Below, in pieces: positions 7,854-16,143 of a DNA stretch of 64,000 nucleotides. Under the pieces are notes generated by a model, which had not been told where the DNA came from, ran no database searches, and saw only the letters and a list, made by a program, of their open reading frames with translations. Made by a program: the position numbers and the translations under genes. The stretch is from NCBI GenBank assembly GCA_009387755.1, contig GG697241.1:248001-312000 (forward strand). The letters are read 5' to 3'. Each line of letters opens with the position of its first letter. Within the stretch, counting starts at the first letter, position 1. Origin of the DNA: Candidatus Micrarchaeum acidiphilum ARMAN-2 (GTDB lineage Archaea > Micrarchaeota > Micrarchaeia > Micrarchaeales > Micrarchaeaceae).

Positions 7854-9026
7854 ATGCAGGACCACCTAAAAATACAATTTTTCACAGACACCTTCCTCCC
7901 ATCCGTCGACGGTGTAGTAAGCTCTATGCTGAATTTCAAGCAGGAACTTGAGAAGCGCGGCCACGAGGTATTCATAATTGCAAGCGGCGACTCAAGAACC
8001 AAGGCGGCCGTTAAAAAGAACGACAGGACAATAATACTGCCGAGCATAAAGTTCAAGAAATACCCTCAATACAACCTCGCATGGATGCCTCTCATTGCTT
8101 CGATAAAGTTCGGCTTTTCGAAATTCGACATAACGCACCTACATACGCCCTTTACTGTGGGCATGTACGGACTCTTGTATGCCAAGCTCAACAAGACCCC
8201 GACCGTCGGGTCATTTCATACGTTATTTACCCGGAGCGAGGTAATAAAACAGTATACAACGTCCAACAAGGTGGTGCAAAGGTTTCTGATAAAATCATCA
8301 TGGCCATACGCGAAGTTCTTTTATGGCAAGTGCAACGGAGTCATAGCGCCAAGCACATCGATAAAGAACCTTCTTAACAGGCACTCCATAGGCAATTCTT
8401 ACGTGGTACCTAACAGCGTGGATACAAAGAAGTTCAATCCAAATGTCAACGGAGAGAAAATACGCCGGAAATACTTAAAATCAGAAAGGGAAAGGCTTGT
8501 GCTTTATGTTGGAAGGATAAGTGTAGAAAAGAACATAGAAGTAATGCTCAAAGCCGCCAAAATACTGAAGAAGAAACAAATATACAGGTTTCTCATCGCA
8601 GGAACCGGTCCGATGCTGGATTATTATAAGAATATGGCCGCAAAGTACGGCCTTGCCGACATCGTGCATTTTTCAGGCTTTGTTGACGAAAGGGAACTTC
8701 CCCGTTACTATGCAGCCGCAGACGTATTCTGCATGCCCTCAACTTTTGAGACCCAGGGCATAGTGTCACTGGAGGCAATGGCATCCGGGGTGCCAGTTGT
8801 TGGGGCTGATTACCTGGCCCTGAGGGAGATGATAATAAACGGCAAAAACGGGGAAAAATTCGCTCCAAGAAATGGAGATGACTGTGCACATAAAATAGAA
8901 AAGGTTATAAATAACCTCGGTTACTATAAGAAAATGGTAGACACTGCAAAAATGTATTCTGTTGAGAAGTCAACCGACAAATTACTTGAAGTCTACAAGG
9001 CGCTTTTAGACAAAAATGGAAATTAA
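7854..9026 (+). CDS. Glycosyltransferase family 4
   Basis: GT-B fold retaining glycosyltransferase, 390 residues. The N-terminal Rossmann half shows FFTDTFLPSVDGVVSSM and a DITHLHTPFTVGMYG segment. The C-terminal half shows VLYVGRISVEKNIEVMLKA and the EX7E donor-binding motif in FETQGIVSLEAMASGVPVVG. Closest by eye to diacylglycerol glycosyltransferases and mannosyltransferases acting on membrane lipids. It would act at the inner face of the membrane. Acceptor and sugar are unknown. Confidence 0.9.
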   Translation: MQDHLKIQFFTDTFLPSVDGVVSSMLNFKQELEKRGHEVFIIASGDSRTKAAVKKNDRTIILPSIKFKKYPQYNLAWMPLIASIKFGFSKFDITHLHTPFTVGMYGLLYAKLNKTPTVGSFHTLFTRSEVIKQYTTSNKVVQRFLIKSSWPYAKFFYGKCNGVIAPSTSIKNLLNRHSIGNSYVVPNSVDTKKFNPNVNGEKIRRKYLKSERERLVLYVGRISVEKNIEVMLKAAKILKKKQIYRFLIAGTGPMLDYYKNMAAKYGLADIVHFSGFVDERELPRYYAAADVFCMPSTFETQGIVSLEAMASGVPVVGADYLALREMIINGKNGEKFAPRNGDDCAHKIEKVINNLGYYKKMVDTAKMYSVEKSTDKLLEVYKALLDKNGN

Positions 9027-9193
9027 AGAATCAAGCAGGCGATTTACTGAACGAGGCAAATAAAATAGAAAACGAGCAAGCCGCAGGAGCCGCTTCCGAA
9101 AAGGTAGTTGCGGCTCAGATACAGGAAAATGCAACCTCAACGCCCGCGCAGGAATCGCCAAAAATCCCGGCAAAAAAATCACTTAACGATCTC
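9016..9193 (+). other. Possible frameshifted N-terminal part of the coiled-coil gene
   Basis: An ATG at 9016 overlaps the last codons of the GT4 gene, the usual layout for a coupled start, but its frame ends after 15 codons. One base further on (+1), the frame from about 9026 stays open without any ATG, GTG or TTG until GTG 9194, and encodes an Ala/Glu/Gln/Lys-rich sequence that looks coding. Either a single-base error or mutation, a programmed +1 shift near AAAGAAT (9026-9032), or an unusual start codon (CTG 9047) could join the two. Confidence 0.4.
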
Positions 9194-9802
9194 GTGAAGG
9201 AATCAAACAACAAGGAGGCGGAGGAGGTAAAAAAGAAAATCGACGAAATAAGGAAGCAGCGCCTGGAAATGATAAGCGAAGTCAAGAGGTACCGCAAAAA
9301 AGCCTATTACAAGGAGGCCGAATTCAATGCTATAAGCAAGTTTGTAGAAAGCGCCAGGGCAACAATGAACAACAAGAAGTCCGGCGCGCTGAAAAGGATG
9401 AAAAACGAATTAGAGTTCAACCTTTCTACTCGAGCTAGAGTATCGCTAAACGAAGAGCGGGAAATGGTAAGAAAAATAAACGAGATAAATGCTGAACTCG
9501 AAGACTACTATAAATTCATAAAGCTGCAGAAGAAAATTGAGTACATAAAAGGCGATCTGGAAGAATACGGCAAACTGATATCTGAAAAGAATAAGCTCAT
9601 AGAGGAAACAGACGTGAAGCTTGATGAGCTTTACAGGTCGCTAAAAAGGCTTCTCGGAATAAACGAACGCAGGGAGAGGGATCGCGAGAGGATGCGCCAA
9701 AAGCCACAGTCCGCTCCGCCACAAAACGAGATAAACCTAGAGGACATAGCCGTTATAAAGAAGAAAGAGAGCAAAAACGGCGCGTCAAGCCCCCAGGAAT
9801 AA
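9194..9802 (+). CDS. Archaeal coiled-coil protein
   Basis: Almost entirely helical and charged. Heptad-like Glu/Lys/Leu patterning runs from about residue 5 to 160, followed by a Pro/Gln-rich linker and acidic tail. The segment LEFNLSTRARVSLNEEREMVRKINEI resembles a conserved widespread archaeal coiled-coil family of unknown role, in which a helix is followed by a 'L(S/N)xEEE..L' turn. GTG 9194 is the first standard start in this frame, but open coding-like sequence continues upstream (see 9016-9193). It sits between GT4 and the beta-CASP ribonuclease on the same strand. Confidence 0.75.
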   Translation: MKESNNKEAEEVKKKIDEIRKQRLEMISEVKRYRKKAYYKEAEFNAISKFVESARATMNNKKSGALKRMKNELEFNLSTRARVSLNEEREMVRKINEINAELEDYYKFIKLQKKIEYIKGDLEEYGKLISEKNKLIEETDVKLDELYRSLKRLLGINERRERDRERMRQKPQSAPPQNEINLEDIAVIKKKESKNGASSPQE

Positions 9803-9817
9803 TGTTCTGGTGTTTTT

Positions 9818-11128
9818 TTGAAATTAAAATTTTTCGGTGCAGCAAGAGAGGTTGGTAGAAGCTGCATTATGGTGGAGAGCGGCTCTACAAGAATACTGCT
9901 TGATGCGGGAGTAAAGCTGGGCAGCGAAGATCAGTTTCCAAAAATAACCGATGAAGAGCTCGGGAATATCGATGCGGTATTCATATCGCACGCGCATCTG
10001 GACCACTGCGGATATGTACCCCACATATACAGTGCAGAATACCGCGGAGAGGTGTATGCCACCAAGCCCACCCTAGAGCTAATGCAGGTCCTCATAAGCG
10101 ACTACATGCGCATTTCAGAGCCCTCAAACGTATCCAAGAAAGGGCTTTCAGAGATGCTGAAGCACCAGAGGGCGGTAGAGTACAAAAGAGAGATATCAAT
10201 AAAGGACCTTAAGATAACTTTCATACCTGCCGGACACATCCTAGGCAGCGCGCTCATACGCGTAACTGATGGGAAAAACACGCTGATATACACCGGAGAC
10301 ATAAACCTGGCAAAAACCAAACTGCTCAATGGGGCGGATCTCAAAAACCTCAGCGGAGACGTACTAATCACAGAGAGCACATATGGAGGCAAAACTGACA
10401 TATTCGAAAGTGAGGTGAGCATACTTAAAAGCCTTGTCTATGGGATAAAAGACACGATAAAAAACGGGGGCAAGGTTGTCATACCGAGTTTTGCGGTAGG
10501 CAGGGCGCAAGAAGTCCTTCTGTCAATCGACGACTATATAAATTCCGGGGCGATACCCAAAGTGCCCATATACGTGGACGGGATGATAAACAAGGCCTTA
10601 AGGATACACAGGCACAACGTAATATATTGCAGAAAGGAGCTGCAAAGCAGGATACTGATGAGCGACTTCGACCCGTTCAAAAGCCCCAACTTTGTCCCTG
10701 TTGAGAAAAAAGGCACAAGGAATGCCATAGTTACAAGCGACGAGAGTTCGATAATCGTAACCACGAGTGGCATGATAACCGGCGGGCCGATAACCTTTTA
10801 CCTACAGAAGATGGCAGGGAATTCACTAAACAAACTTATTCTGGTAGGGTACCAGGCCGAAGGAACCATCGGAAGGATGCTACAGGATGGGGAGAAGTCA
10901 ATCGAAATAGACGGCAAGAGGATAAAAATAGAGATGAGCATAGAAATGCACCATCTTTCCGCGCATGCTGACAGGAAGCAGCTTGAGCAGATACCGCAGA
11001 GGATAGCCGGAATTAAAAAGATATTCATAGTGCACGGGGAATACTCAAAGGCTCTATCCCTGAAAGAAGAGCTTTCTAAGCGCTTCGAGACCGAAATCCC
11101 GGAGCTGGGCCATGAATACCTTGTATAA
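9818..11128 (+). CDS. Beta-CASP metallo-beta-lactamase ribonuclease (aCPSF2/RNase J-like)
   Basis: MBL-fold nuclease with a beta-CASP insert, 436 residues. Zinc ligands lie in SHAHLDH (57-63), PAGHILGSALI and the C-terminal HHLSAHADRKQ. The core opens with FFGAAREVGRSC, as in CPSF-73 and RNase J relatives. There are no N-terminal KH domains, so this is the short aCPSF2-like class rather than aCPSF1. The family cuts RNA endo- or 5'-exonucleolytically. The start is TTG at 9818, supported by GGTG upstream and the family N-terminus. Confidence 0.92.
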   Translation: MKLKFFGAAREVGRSCIMVESGSTRILLDAGVKLGSEDQFPKITDEELGNIDAVFISHAHLDHCGYVPHIYSAEYRGEVYATKPTLELMQVLISDYMRISEPSNVSKKGLSEMLKHQRAVEYKREISIKDLKITFIPAGHILGSALIRVTDGKNTLIYTGDINLAKTKLLNGADLKNLSGDVLITESTYGGKTDIFESEVSILKSLVYGIKDTIKNGGKVVIPSFAVGRAQEVLLSIDDYINSGAIPKVPIYVDGMINKALRIHRHNVIYCRKELQSRILMSDFDPFKSPNFVPVEKKGTRNAIVTSDESSIIVTTSGMITGGPITFYLQKMAGNSLNKLILVGYQAEGTIGRMLQDGEKSIEIDGKRIKIEMSIEMHHLSAHADRKQLEQIPQRIAGIKKIFIVHGEYSKALSLKEELSKRFETEIPELGHEYLV

Positions 11129-11234
11129 ATCCGGGCAACTTCAGCAAAACGGCATCTGAAAGCCGCTCTGCGCTATTTACAGTAAGGCATAAAAATGATT
11201 GGGCTAAAATAAAAGAGGATGCGCGGGTGTCTAA

Positions 11235-11642
11235 ATGTCATCAAAAAAGGACCCAAAAAAAGTACGCAAGGAGATCGAGGAAATAAAAATGCTGAAGGAC
11301 CTCGACATGCTGCTGAAGAAGAACACAATGGAAAATGCATTCTTGTCAAACCCGTCAAAGGATTCAGAGACAATAAATAGCAATGTCGCTGACAATATAC
11401 TTAGCGAGCTTGACAAGGAGACCATAAGCCCAAAAGAGCTCGAAACCATAGAACGCCTGACCTCTGTAAACTCTTCTAGCAAGGTACAAAAAAGCGTAAG
11501 GGCAGTGAAGGGCAAGACCGGAATCAAGATAACCAAGAAGACCCTACCAAAAAAGACGCTTATCAAGAAAAAGAAACCCGTTCCCAAAAAATCTGCCCGC
11601 CCAAAAACCAGGCAATCAATGAAGAAGCATAAGGGAAAATAG
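11235..11642 (+). CDS. Uncharacterised protein with strongly basic C-terminal tail
   Basis: 135 residues, not recognised. The N-terminal two thirds (1-85) is helical and acidic/basic mixed. The last 45 residues are Lys/Arg/Pro-rich with repeated KK and KKT motifs, resembling nucleic-acid-binding tails. No hydrophobic core, signal or membrane segment is evident, so it may be partly disordered. It ends 4 bases before tRNA-Ala on the same strand. Confidence 0.6.
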   Translation: MSSKKDPKKVRKEIEEIKMLKDLDMLLKKNTMENAFLSNPSKDSETINSNVADNILSELDKETISPKELETIERLTSVNSSSKVQKSVRAVKGKTGIKITKKTLPKKTLIKKKKPVPKKSARPKTRQSMKKHKGK

Positions 11643-11646
11643 CAAT

Positions 11647-11718
11647 GGGCCCATGGCTCAGGAGTAGAGCGTCCGCTTTGCAAGCGGAAGGCCGCGGGTG
11701 CGAATCCCGCTGGGTCCA
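11647..11718 (+). tRNA. tRNA-Ala(TGC)
   Basis: Cloverleaf: acceptor GGGCCCA/TGGGTCC with one G-U pair, anticodon stem TCCGC/GCGGA around loop TTTGCAA (anticodon TGC), T-stem GCGGG/CCCGC and discriminator A. No intron and no encoded CCA. It lies between a basic hypothetical gene and a P-loop kinase gene. Confidence 0.95.
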
Positions 11719-11766
11719 CTAAACATACAGATTAAAAAATACAGGTCAGCAATTTTTGTGGTGTCT

Positions 11767-12312
11767 ATGAAACTGGTGCTAATTTACGGTCCGCCCGGTG
11801 TCGGGAAGCTGACCGTTGCATCCAAACTCGCAAAGATGACCGACTACAAACTTTTTCATAACCACCTTTCTATAGAATTCGTAAAAAGCATATTCGAATT
11901 TGGGAGCAAGACGTTCAATAGGCTTGTCATAAAATTCAGATATGAAATGCTCGAAAATGCGGCCAAGGATGGCATCAATACAATATTCACATTAGTATAC
12001 CGTAAAGACTATGATGACAAATATATCAGGAAGCTCACGAGAATTATAGAAAGCCACGGCGGCGAGATGGTCTTTGTAAGGCTGTACTGCAGTGACAAAA
12101 AGCTTCTGGAAAGGATAAAAAGCCGCAACCGCAGCAAGTATTCGAAAATAAAGAATCCAGAGAAATTTAAGGAATTAATCTCAAAAAACGATCTCAAATC
12201 GGCCATAAGCTTCGTAAAAAGTCTTGCCATAGATACGGGAAGGCACACGCCTGAAGAATCAGCCAGAAAAATAAAGGAATACATACGGTCTATGGATGGC
12301 AAGTCCTATTGA
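11767..12312 (+). CDS. P-loop kinase-like ATPase (shikimate kinase-like family)
   Basis: Small AAA_33/kinase-like P-loop protein, 181 residues. Walker A is GPPGVGKLT (8-16): Leu stands where Ser/Thr normally follows the Lys, and Thr comes one later. This GKLT form followed by YKLFHNHLS is characteristic of a recognised but poorly studied group of predicted nucleotide kinases. An Arg-rich lid-like segment (RIKSRNRSKY) follows at about 117. ATG 11767 is chosen; the frame extends back through the tRNA but cannot be coding there. The substrate is unknown. Confidence 0.8.
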   Translation: MKLVLIYGPPGVGKLTVASKLAKMTDYKLFHNHLSIEFVKSIFEFGSKTFNRLVIKFRYEMLENAAKDGINTIFTLVYRKDYDDKYIRKLTRIIESHGGEMVFVRLYCSDKKLLERIKSRNRSKYSKIKNPEKFKELISKNDLKSAISFVKSLAIDTGRHTPEESARKIKEYIRSMDGKSY

Positions 12313-12315
12313 AAA

Positions 12316-13512
12316 GTGGTTGCCCTGGCGCAATATCTAGCAATATGCGACAAACGATTTTTCAAGTCAGCCATAGCCGAACTACGCAAATCAGAGCTGG
12401 TCGACACGGGCAGCATAAAGCGCATTTATGATCGCGAAGTTTTCCTAGTAAATTCGAAAGACAACCAAAAGACAAACCCAGATCTGGCTCTCGAAGATTT
12501 CGAATTTTTTGATTTTGTGGTCAAAATAGACAAGGCAATCGTATTTAGCAAGAACTACGCAGAGATAGCCAAATCCGTATCCGAGGCAGTGGATAAAGGC
12601 AAAAAGTTCAAAATTTACGTAAAAAAATACGAATCCGAGTCTGCAGAAAGGGCCAAGGACATAGAAGTGGCAATCGGCACCGAAATGGAGCGGATGGGAT
12701 TCCTTGCAGATTTAAAAAAACCCGAAATAGCAATATTCCTTGTTTTTTTAGGGGATAAGATATTTATCGGAAAAAGCGCAGTGGGAGAACTCGAAAGACC
12801 AAAGATAATAGACTGGTTCAGGCCCTCAAACGTGGATGACAAAGACATAGGCCTGAACCGCGCGTCTTTCAAAATCGCGGAGGCATTCAACTATTTCAAG
12901 GTGAATCCAAGCAAAATAAAGGTGGCGATAGACATAGGCGCAGCTCCAGGCGGTTGGAGCTACTACTTGGCTTCAAAAGACATAAAAGTAATCGCCATAG
13001 ACAACGCCCTGATGGACTATGAAACGCTTTGTGAAAAGTTCAAGGTTATTGTCATAAGCAAGATAAGCCGAGGGAGCGCAGAGTCTATCCAGAACACCAT
13101 TATCGGAAACGGTCTAAAAGATGTTCACCGCAAAAATCTATCCGTATCAAATATCGAAATCCATCAGGCCCAGACAATGGCAGATTTATTGAAATCGTAT
13201 GACATTGTCCAGATAAAGGCCCCGGCTGAAGAAGCGGAAAAATACATGGCATACTTGAAAGCTTTGCACCCCGGATTGCTAGCAATAGATATAAATGTAA
13301 AGCCCAAGTACGGTATCGAAACGGCAAAAAAATTTTCCCAAGCGCTTGATCCAGAAGGTATAATTATAACCACGCTGAAATTTGCCACGATGGACACTGC
13401 GGGAACGATTTCATATGCGAAAAATAGCATGGAAGACGTAGCCAACGCAATAAAAATAAAGAAGCTCCCTCACAATAGGAAGGAATTAACTTTATTTGCT
13501 TATAAAAAATAA
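12316..13512 (+). CDS. FtsJ/RlmM-like SAM-dependent RNA methyltransferase
   Basis: 398 residues. The N-terminal half (1-190) contains a THUMP-like region; the C-terminal half is a Rossmann methyltransferase of the FtsJ/RrmJ type. SAM-binding motif I is AIDIGAAPGGWSYYLA (about 204-219), preceded by RASFKIAEAF and followed by VIAIDNA. The architecture resembles RlmM (2'-O-methylation of 23S rRNA C2498 in E. coli), but the archaeal target is not established. GTG start at 12316, 3 bases after the kinase stop, so the two are probably co-transcribed. Confidence 0.78.
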   Translation: MVALAQYLAICDKRFFKSAIAELRKSELVDTGSIKRIYDREVFLVNSKDNQKTNPDLALEDFEFFDFVVKIDKAIVFSKNYAEIAKSVSEAVDKGKKFKIYVKKYESESAERAKDIEVAIGTEMERMGFLADLKKPEIAIFLVFLGDKIFIGKSAVGELERPKIIDWFRPSNVDDKDIGLNRASFKIAEAFNYFKVNPSKIKVAIDIGAAPGGWSYYLASKDIKVIAIDNALMDYETLCEKFKVIVISKISRGSAESIQNTIIGNGLKDVHRKNLSVSNIEIHQAQTMADLLKSYDIVQIKAPAEEAEKYMAYLKALHPGLLAIDINVKPKYGIETAKKFSQALDPEGIIITTLKFATMDTAGTISYAKNSMEDVANAIKIKKLPHNRKELTLFAYKK

Positions 13513-13523
13513 TATGTGATTGC

Positions 13524-13877
13524 ATGATGCCCAACATAGATCCAAGAACACTCAAGAGTATGATGGCAAAAATGGGGATGAAGTCTACCGACATAAATGC
13601 CAATTCTGTGACCATAGAATGCCCGGACAAATTAATATTAATAAGCAACCCGCAGGTAATGAAGGTCGAGACACAAGGGATTGTAACATTTCAGATCTCC
13701 GGAGAGGTATCTGAAAGCGATAAGACTGCCCAGCCAGCTGAAATAAACGAGGATGACATCAAATTGGTAATGGAAAAGTCCGGCATAGACGATGCCGACA
13801 AAGCGAGGAAGGCGCTGGAGAAAAGCAACGGGGATATCGCCCAGGCGATACTTGAACTTACCGGTAGCGGCCAATAG
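13524..13877 (+). CDS. nac: Nascent polypeptide-associated complex protein (NAC)
   Basis: Archaeal NAC alpha homologue that binds nascent chains at the ribosome as a homodimer. 117 residues: an N-terminal MMPNIDPRTLKSMMAKMGMKSTDI, a NAC domain (about 20-70, with VQISGEVSE-like FQISGEVSE), a short linker, and a C-terminal UBA domain (80-117, DDIKLVMEKSGIDDADKARKAL). Length and domain order are standard. ATG 13524 and ATG 13527 are both possible. Confidence 0.93.
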   Translation: MMPNIDPRTLKSMMAKMGMKSTDINANSVTIECPDKLILISNPQVMKVETQGIVTFQISGEVSESDKTAQPAEINEDDIKLVMEKSGIDDADKARKALEKSNGDIAQAILELTGSGQ

Positions 13878-13887
13878 CTCAGAAGTA

Positions 13888-14199
13888 TTACTGTTTTTTG
13901 ACTTTGTACGATTGTGCGTATGGCACTTCTCCAACCATCTTAACGTTATCCTTGCCAATAAGAAAGTTTTTTATCGCAAAGGCCACAGACTCGCTACCAA
14001 TCACATTTGCAGAGTCAAATTCCCTCAGGTTTAGCTTGACCTCTGCATTGGGATCTATAAGCTCGCCTTTGTAAAAATCAGAATAAGATGCTACGTCAAT
14101 GAACAAATCTCCATCCTCCAAGACCTTATCTATGAGGTTTTCGTCGCATATTGCTATTATAACGCCTTCTTCCAAGACGTGCTCCTTGTAATATATCAT
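13888..14199 (-). CDS. DUF424 family protein
   Basis: 103 residues with the DUF424 pattern: an N-terminal beta-strand segment, GVIIAICDENLIDKVLEDGDLFIDV, SYSDFYKGELID and a final strand ending VPYAQSYKVKK. This small archaeal family has no proven function and often lies near translation genes; here it faces NAC convergently. It starts 5 bases downstream of the end of the GT2 gene, so the two are probably one transcript. Confidence 0.85.
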   Translation of the reverse strand: MIYYKEHVLEEGVIIAICDENLIDKVLEDGDLFIDVASYSDFYKGELIDPNAEVKLNLREFDSANVIGSESVAFAIKNFLIGKDNVKMVGEVPYAQSYKVKKQ

Positions 14200-14203
14200 T
14201 TAT

Positions 14204-15772
14204 TCATCCGTATTTATAGAGAAATATTGTGGTAAACAGGTACATAAATCCGTAAAGCAGCAGCCATAGTCCACCGGTAAAGTGGTTGTTCATAACCGCG
14301 AACAGGCTAAGCGTAAATATCAGCCCGGAAAACATAACCTCAATCTTAGTATTCATTATTGAAAATAGCAGTTTCTTCAGTCCCTTCAGGTTTGCGCTTG
14401 CATTATTCCTGTTCCAGTGTATGGCAGGGCTCCTCTTGAGCACGGCTGCAATAGCTGCCTTGGCCCTGACGAATGCAAGGGCGAAGTTGAGCGCAAAAAG
14501 CATGAACCCCTTTGTAATGGAATTGAAGTAAATCTTGGTTAGTATGACTGGGACCATGAACGACAATAGGAATGCAAGCGATCCGAATATCTCAAGGTCC
14601 AGTCCTATATATTTGCCGCTTAAAAGCTGCTGTGCGGTAAGATTTACAAACGGAGCGGCAGAAAAGACTATGAGTATTGATATGACCGTGAACATTATCA
14701 ATACTACTGAAAGGTAGTTGAGCCCGAGCCCATGCACTAGGTAATCCATCTTCTGAACCGAGGTGCTCCTGTCCTTGTTAAAGTACTTGTTGTTTTTGAA
14801 GAAATATTTCAGGAACTGGGTATCTCCGTAGTTGTACCTCCATTGCTGCTTGACCAGTTCGGTAAACGTCTTTATAGGCTTCCCGAGCGCGTACACCTTC
14901 GGTACATATATGCTCTTGTAATCAGATATGTCGGACTTGAAGCTGAAGAACGTATCCTCTATCACGTATTCGGGGAACCCGCCCATCTTCTTAAGGTACT
15001 GCATGCGTATTATGCCGCAGGAGCCGGCAAATATGGCAGTGTTGTTCAGTGCTCTCGCGGGCTCTATGAACTTGAAAAAGAATGCGTCAAACATTTTGAC
15101 CGAGTCTGAAAACAGGTTGCCCTTCGAATGGGTTTTTTCAGTTTGCAGGTATGACATCTTTTCGTCCTGGAAGTAGGGAAGCAGATCCATAAGGAAGTTT
15201 TTGTTGATCAATTTTTCATCATAGTCAAATATTGCCAGAAACTCCTCCTTCGAAGCCTTCAGCATTTTATTCAAGGCACCTGCCTTGTACCCCTTCCTAT
15301 TGCGCCTGTGCATATAAACGATGCCTTTCTGAAGGGCGTAGCTTCTGAGCTCCCTTACCACATCACTTTTTGTAGAATCATCCAAAAGATAGAACCTGAT
15401 CTTGTCCTTCGGATAATTCATGGTCAGTATCTCATCAAATGTCCTTTTTACTATGTCTGGATTCTCATTGTATACCGGCACTGCCAAGGCAACCGTGGGG
15501 AATGACTCCATAGGCTTGAGCGTCTGCTTTATTTTTTCAAGGTAAGTTCCGTAGTAGTACGACCTATAGTACATTATCGAAGCAGAAATATTGAACAAAC
15601 CTGCAATTATAGAAAGAGCAAGGAACATTATCGATATAATGTACATGTAGAGGCTCTTTGATACCACGAAAAGATAAGCTGAAAATCCGAAGCCCGCAAC
15701 AGCCAGCAATATGAATAGGGCCACGGTCAGCAATCTAAGGGTAAAGCGCGTTCCAAAGAATTTATTCTGCAT
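14204..15772 (-). CDS. Membrane glycosyltransferase family 2 (cellulose synthase-like)
   Basis: 522 residues. Two N-terminal membrane helices, a cytosolic GT-A domain (about 85-330), then about four C-terminal membrane helices. Catalytic motifs: a DDS motif in YLLDDSTKSD, DXD in FDYDEKL, ED in IEDTFFSFKS and QQWRYNYGD, a variant of QXXRW with Tyr for Trp. This is the layout of processive beta-glycan synthases that extrude a polymer. ATG 15772 preferred over the in-frame GTG 15778. A 12-bp inverted repeat lies 27 bases upstream. Confidence 0.87.
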   Translation of the reverse strand: MQNKFFGTRFTLRLLTVALFILLAVAGFGFSAYLFVVSKSLYMYIISIMFLALSIIAGLFNISASIMYYRSYYYGTYLEKIKQTLKPMESFPTVALAVPVYNENPDIVKRTFDEILTMNYPKDKIRFYLLDDSTKSDVVRELRSYALQKGIVYMHRRNRKGYKAGALNKMLKASKEEFLAIFDYDEKLINKNFLMDLLPYFQDEKMSYLQTEKTHSKGNLFSDSVKMFDAFFFKFIEPARALNNTAIFAGSCGIIRMQYLKKMGGFPEYVIEDTFFSFKSDISDYKSIYVPKVYALGKPIKTFTELVKQQWRYNYGDTQFLKYFFKNNKYFNKDRSTSVQKMDYLVHGLGLNYLSVVLIMFTVISILIVFSAAPFVNLTAQQLLSGKYIGLDLEIFGSLAFLLSFMVPVILTKIYFNSITKGFMLFALNFALAFVRAKAAIAAVLKRSPAIHWNRNNASANLKGLKKLLFSIMNTKIEVMFSGLIFTLSLFAVMNNHFTGGLWLLLYGFMYLFTTIFLYKYG

Positions 15773-15798
15773 TAGCACATCCCCTGCCCCAAGTCAGG

Positions 15799-15838
15799 TA
15801 TTTGATATAAATATACACATCAATAATTATATCAAATA
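15799..15838. promoter_or_regulatory. 12-bp perfect inverted repeat, candidate operator of the GT2 gene
   Basis: TATTTGATATAA and TTATATCAAATA are exact reverse complements separated by 16 bases. The repeat overlaps the TATA-like TATATTTATATC that would serve the minus-strand GT2 gene and lies between that gene and tRNA-Ser. Symmetry and position suggest a regulator-binding site. Confidence 0.5.
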
Positions 15839-15871
15839 TTTATAAAATATTGCAACAGAATATAGTTAATG

Positions 15872-15886
15872 GCCATATATATTAAT
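15872..15886 (+). promoter_or_regulatory. TATA element for tRNA-Ser
   Basis: CCATATATATTAATG centred about 24 bases before the first tRNA base, the normal archaeal TATA distance. Confidence 0.5.
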
Positions 15887-15902
15887 GTTTACCTTAATCG
15901 CT

Positions 15903-16000
15903 GCCGGGATGGCGGAAACTGGTAACGCGCCAGAAAAATTTGGCGAAACTCGAGATCTGGTTTCCTTCGGGAAGTTTGGGTTCAAATCCCAATCCCGGCG
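15903..16000 (+). tRNA. tRNA-Ser(CGA) with a 14-nt insert at a non-canonical position
   Basis: Class II tRNA: acceptor GCCGGGA/TCCCGGC, discriminator G (serine-type in archaea), D-stem GCG/CGC with GG in the loop, variable arm TTCC-TTC-GGGAA and T-stem TTGGG/CCCAA. The anticodon stem CCAGA/TCTGG encloses 21 bases instead of seven. Only the last seven, CTCGAGA, make a proper loop with T33 and anticodon CGA, so AAAATTTGGCGAAA (about 15935-15948) must be an intron between positions 31 and 32. The precursor can also form CGCCA/TGGCG. No CCA is encoded. Confidence 0.82.
15935..15948 (+). other. 14-nt intron of tRNA-Ser at about position 31/32
   Basis: Deduced by subtracting a standard 7-base anticodon loop from the 21-base loop. 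Because an A flanks each junction, the boundaries may shift by one base. Non-canonical tRNA introns are known in several archaeal lineages. Confidence 0.6.
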
Positions 16001-16143
16001 CATCATACACGCAAATGTCAGTACAAGTATGGTGCTTTTAGATAAAGTTATGGCCTGCAACGATAACTGAGATTGGCATCCTTAACAATGTGGGCGGGAA
16101 ATCCCCACCCCATTTATGGATTGAAAGATGTCACAAGTCCAAA
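16001..16143. other. Convergent intergenic region with a GC-rich hairpin
   Basis: Between tRNA-Ser and the end of the KaiC-like gene. It contains GTGGGCGGGAAATCCCCACC (about 16089-16110), which can pair GTGGG with CCCAC and may serve as a 3' boundary for either gene. Nothing else recognisable. Confidence 0.3.

Noticed and set aside
11698-11766. Upstream extension of the P-loop kinase frame
   Set aside because: It would run through the T-arm of tRNA-Ala. The ATG at 11767 matches the family start.
16001-16143. C/D box sRNA after tRNA-Ser
   Set aside because: No convincing pair of C (RTGATGA) and D (CTGA) boxes with correct spacing.
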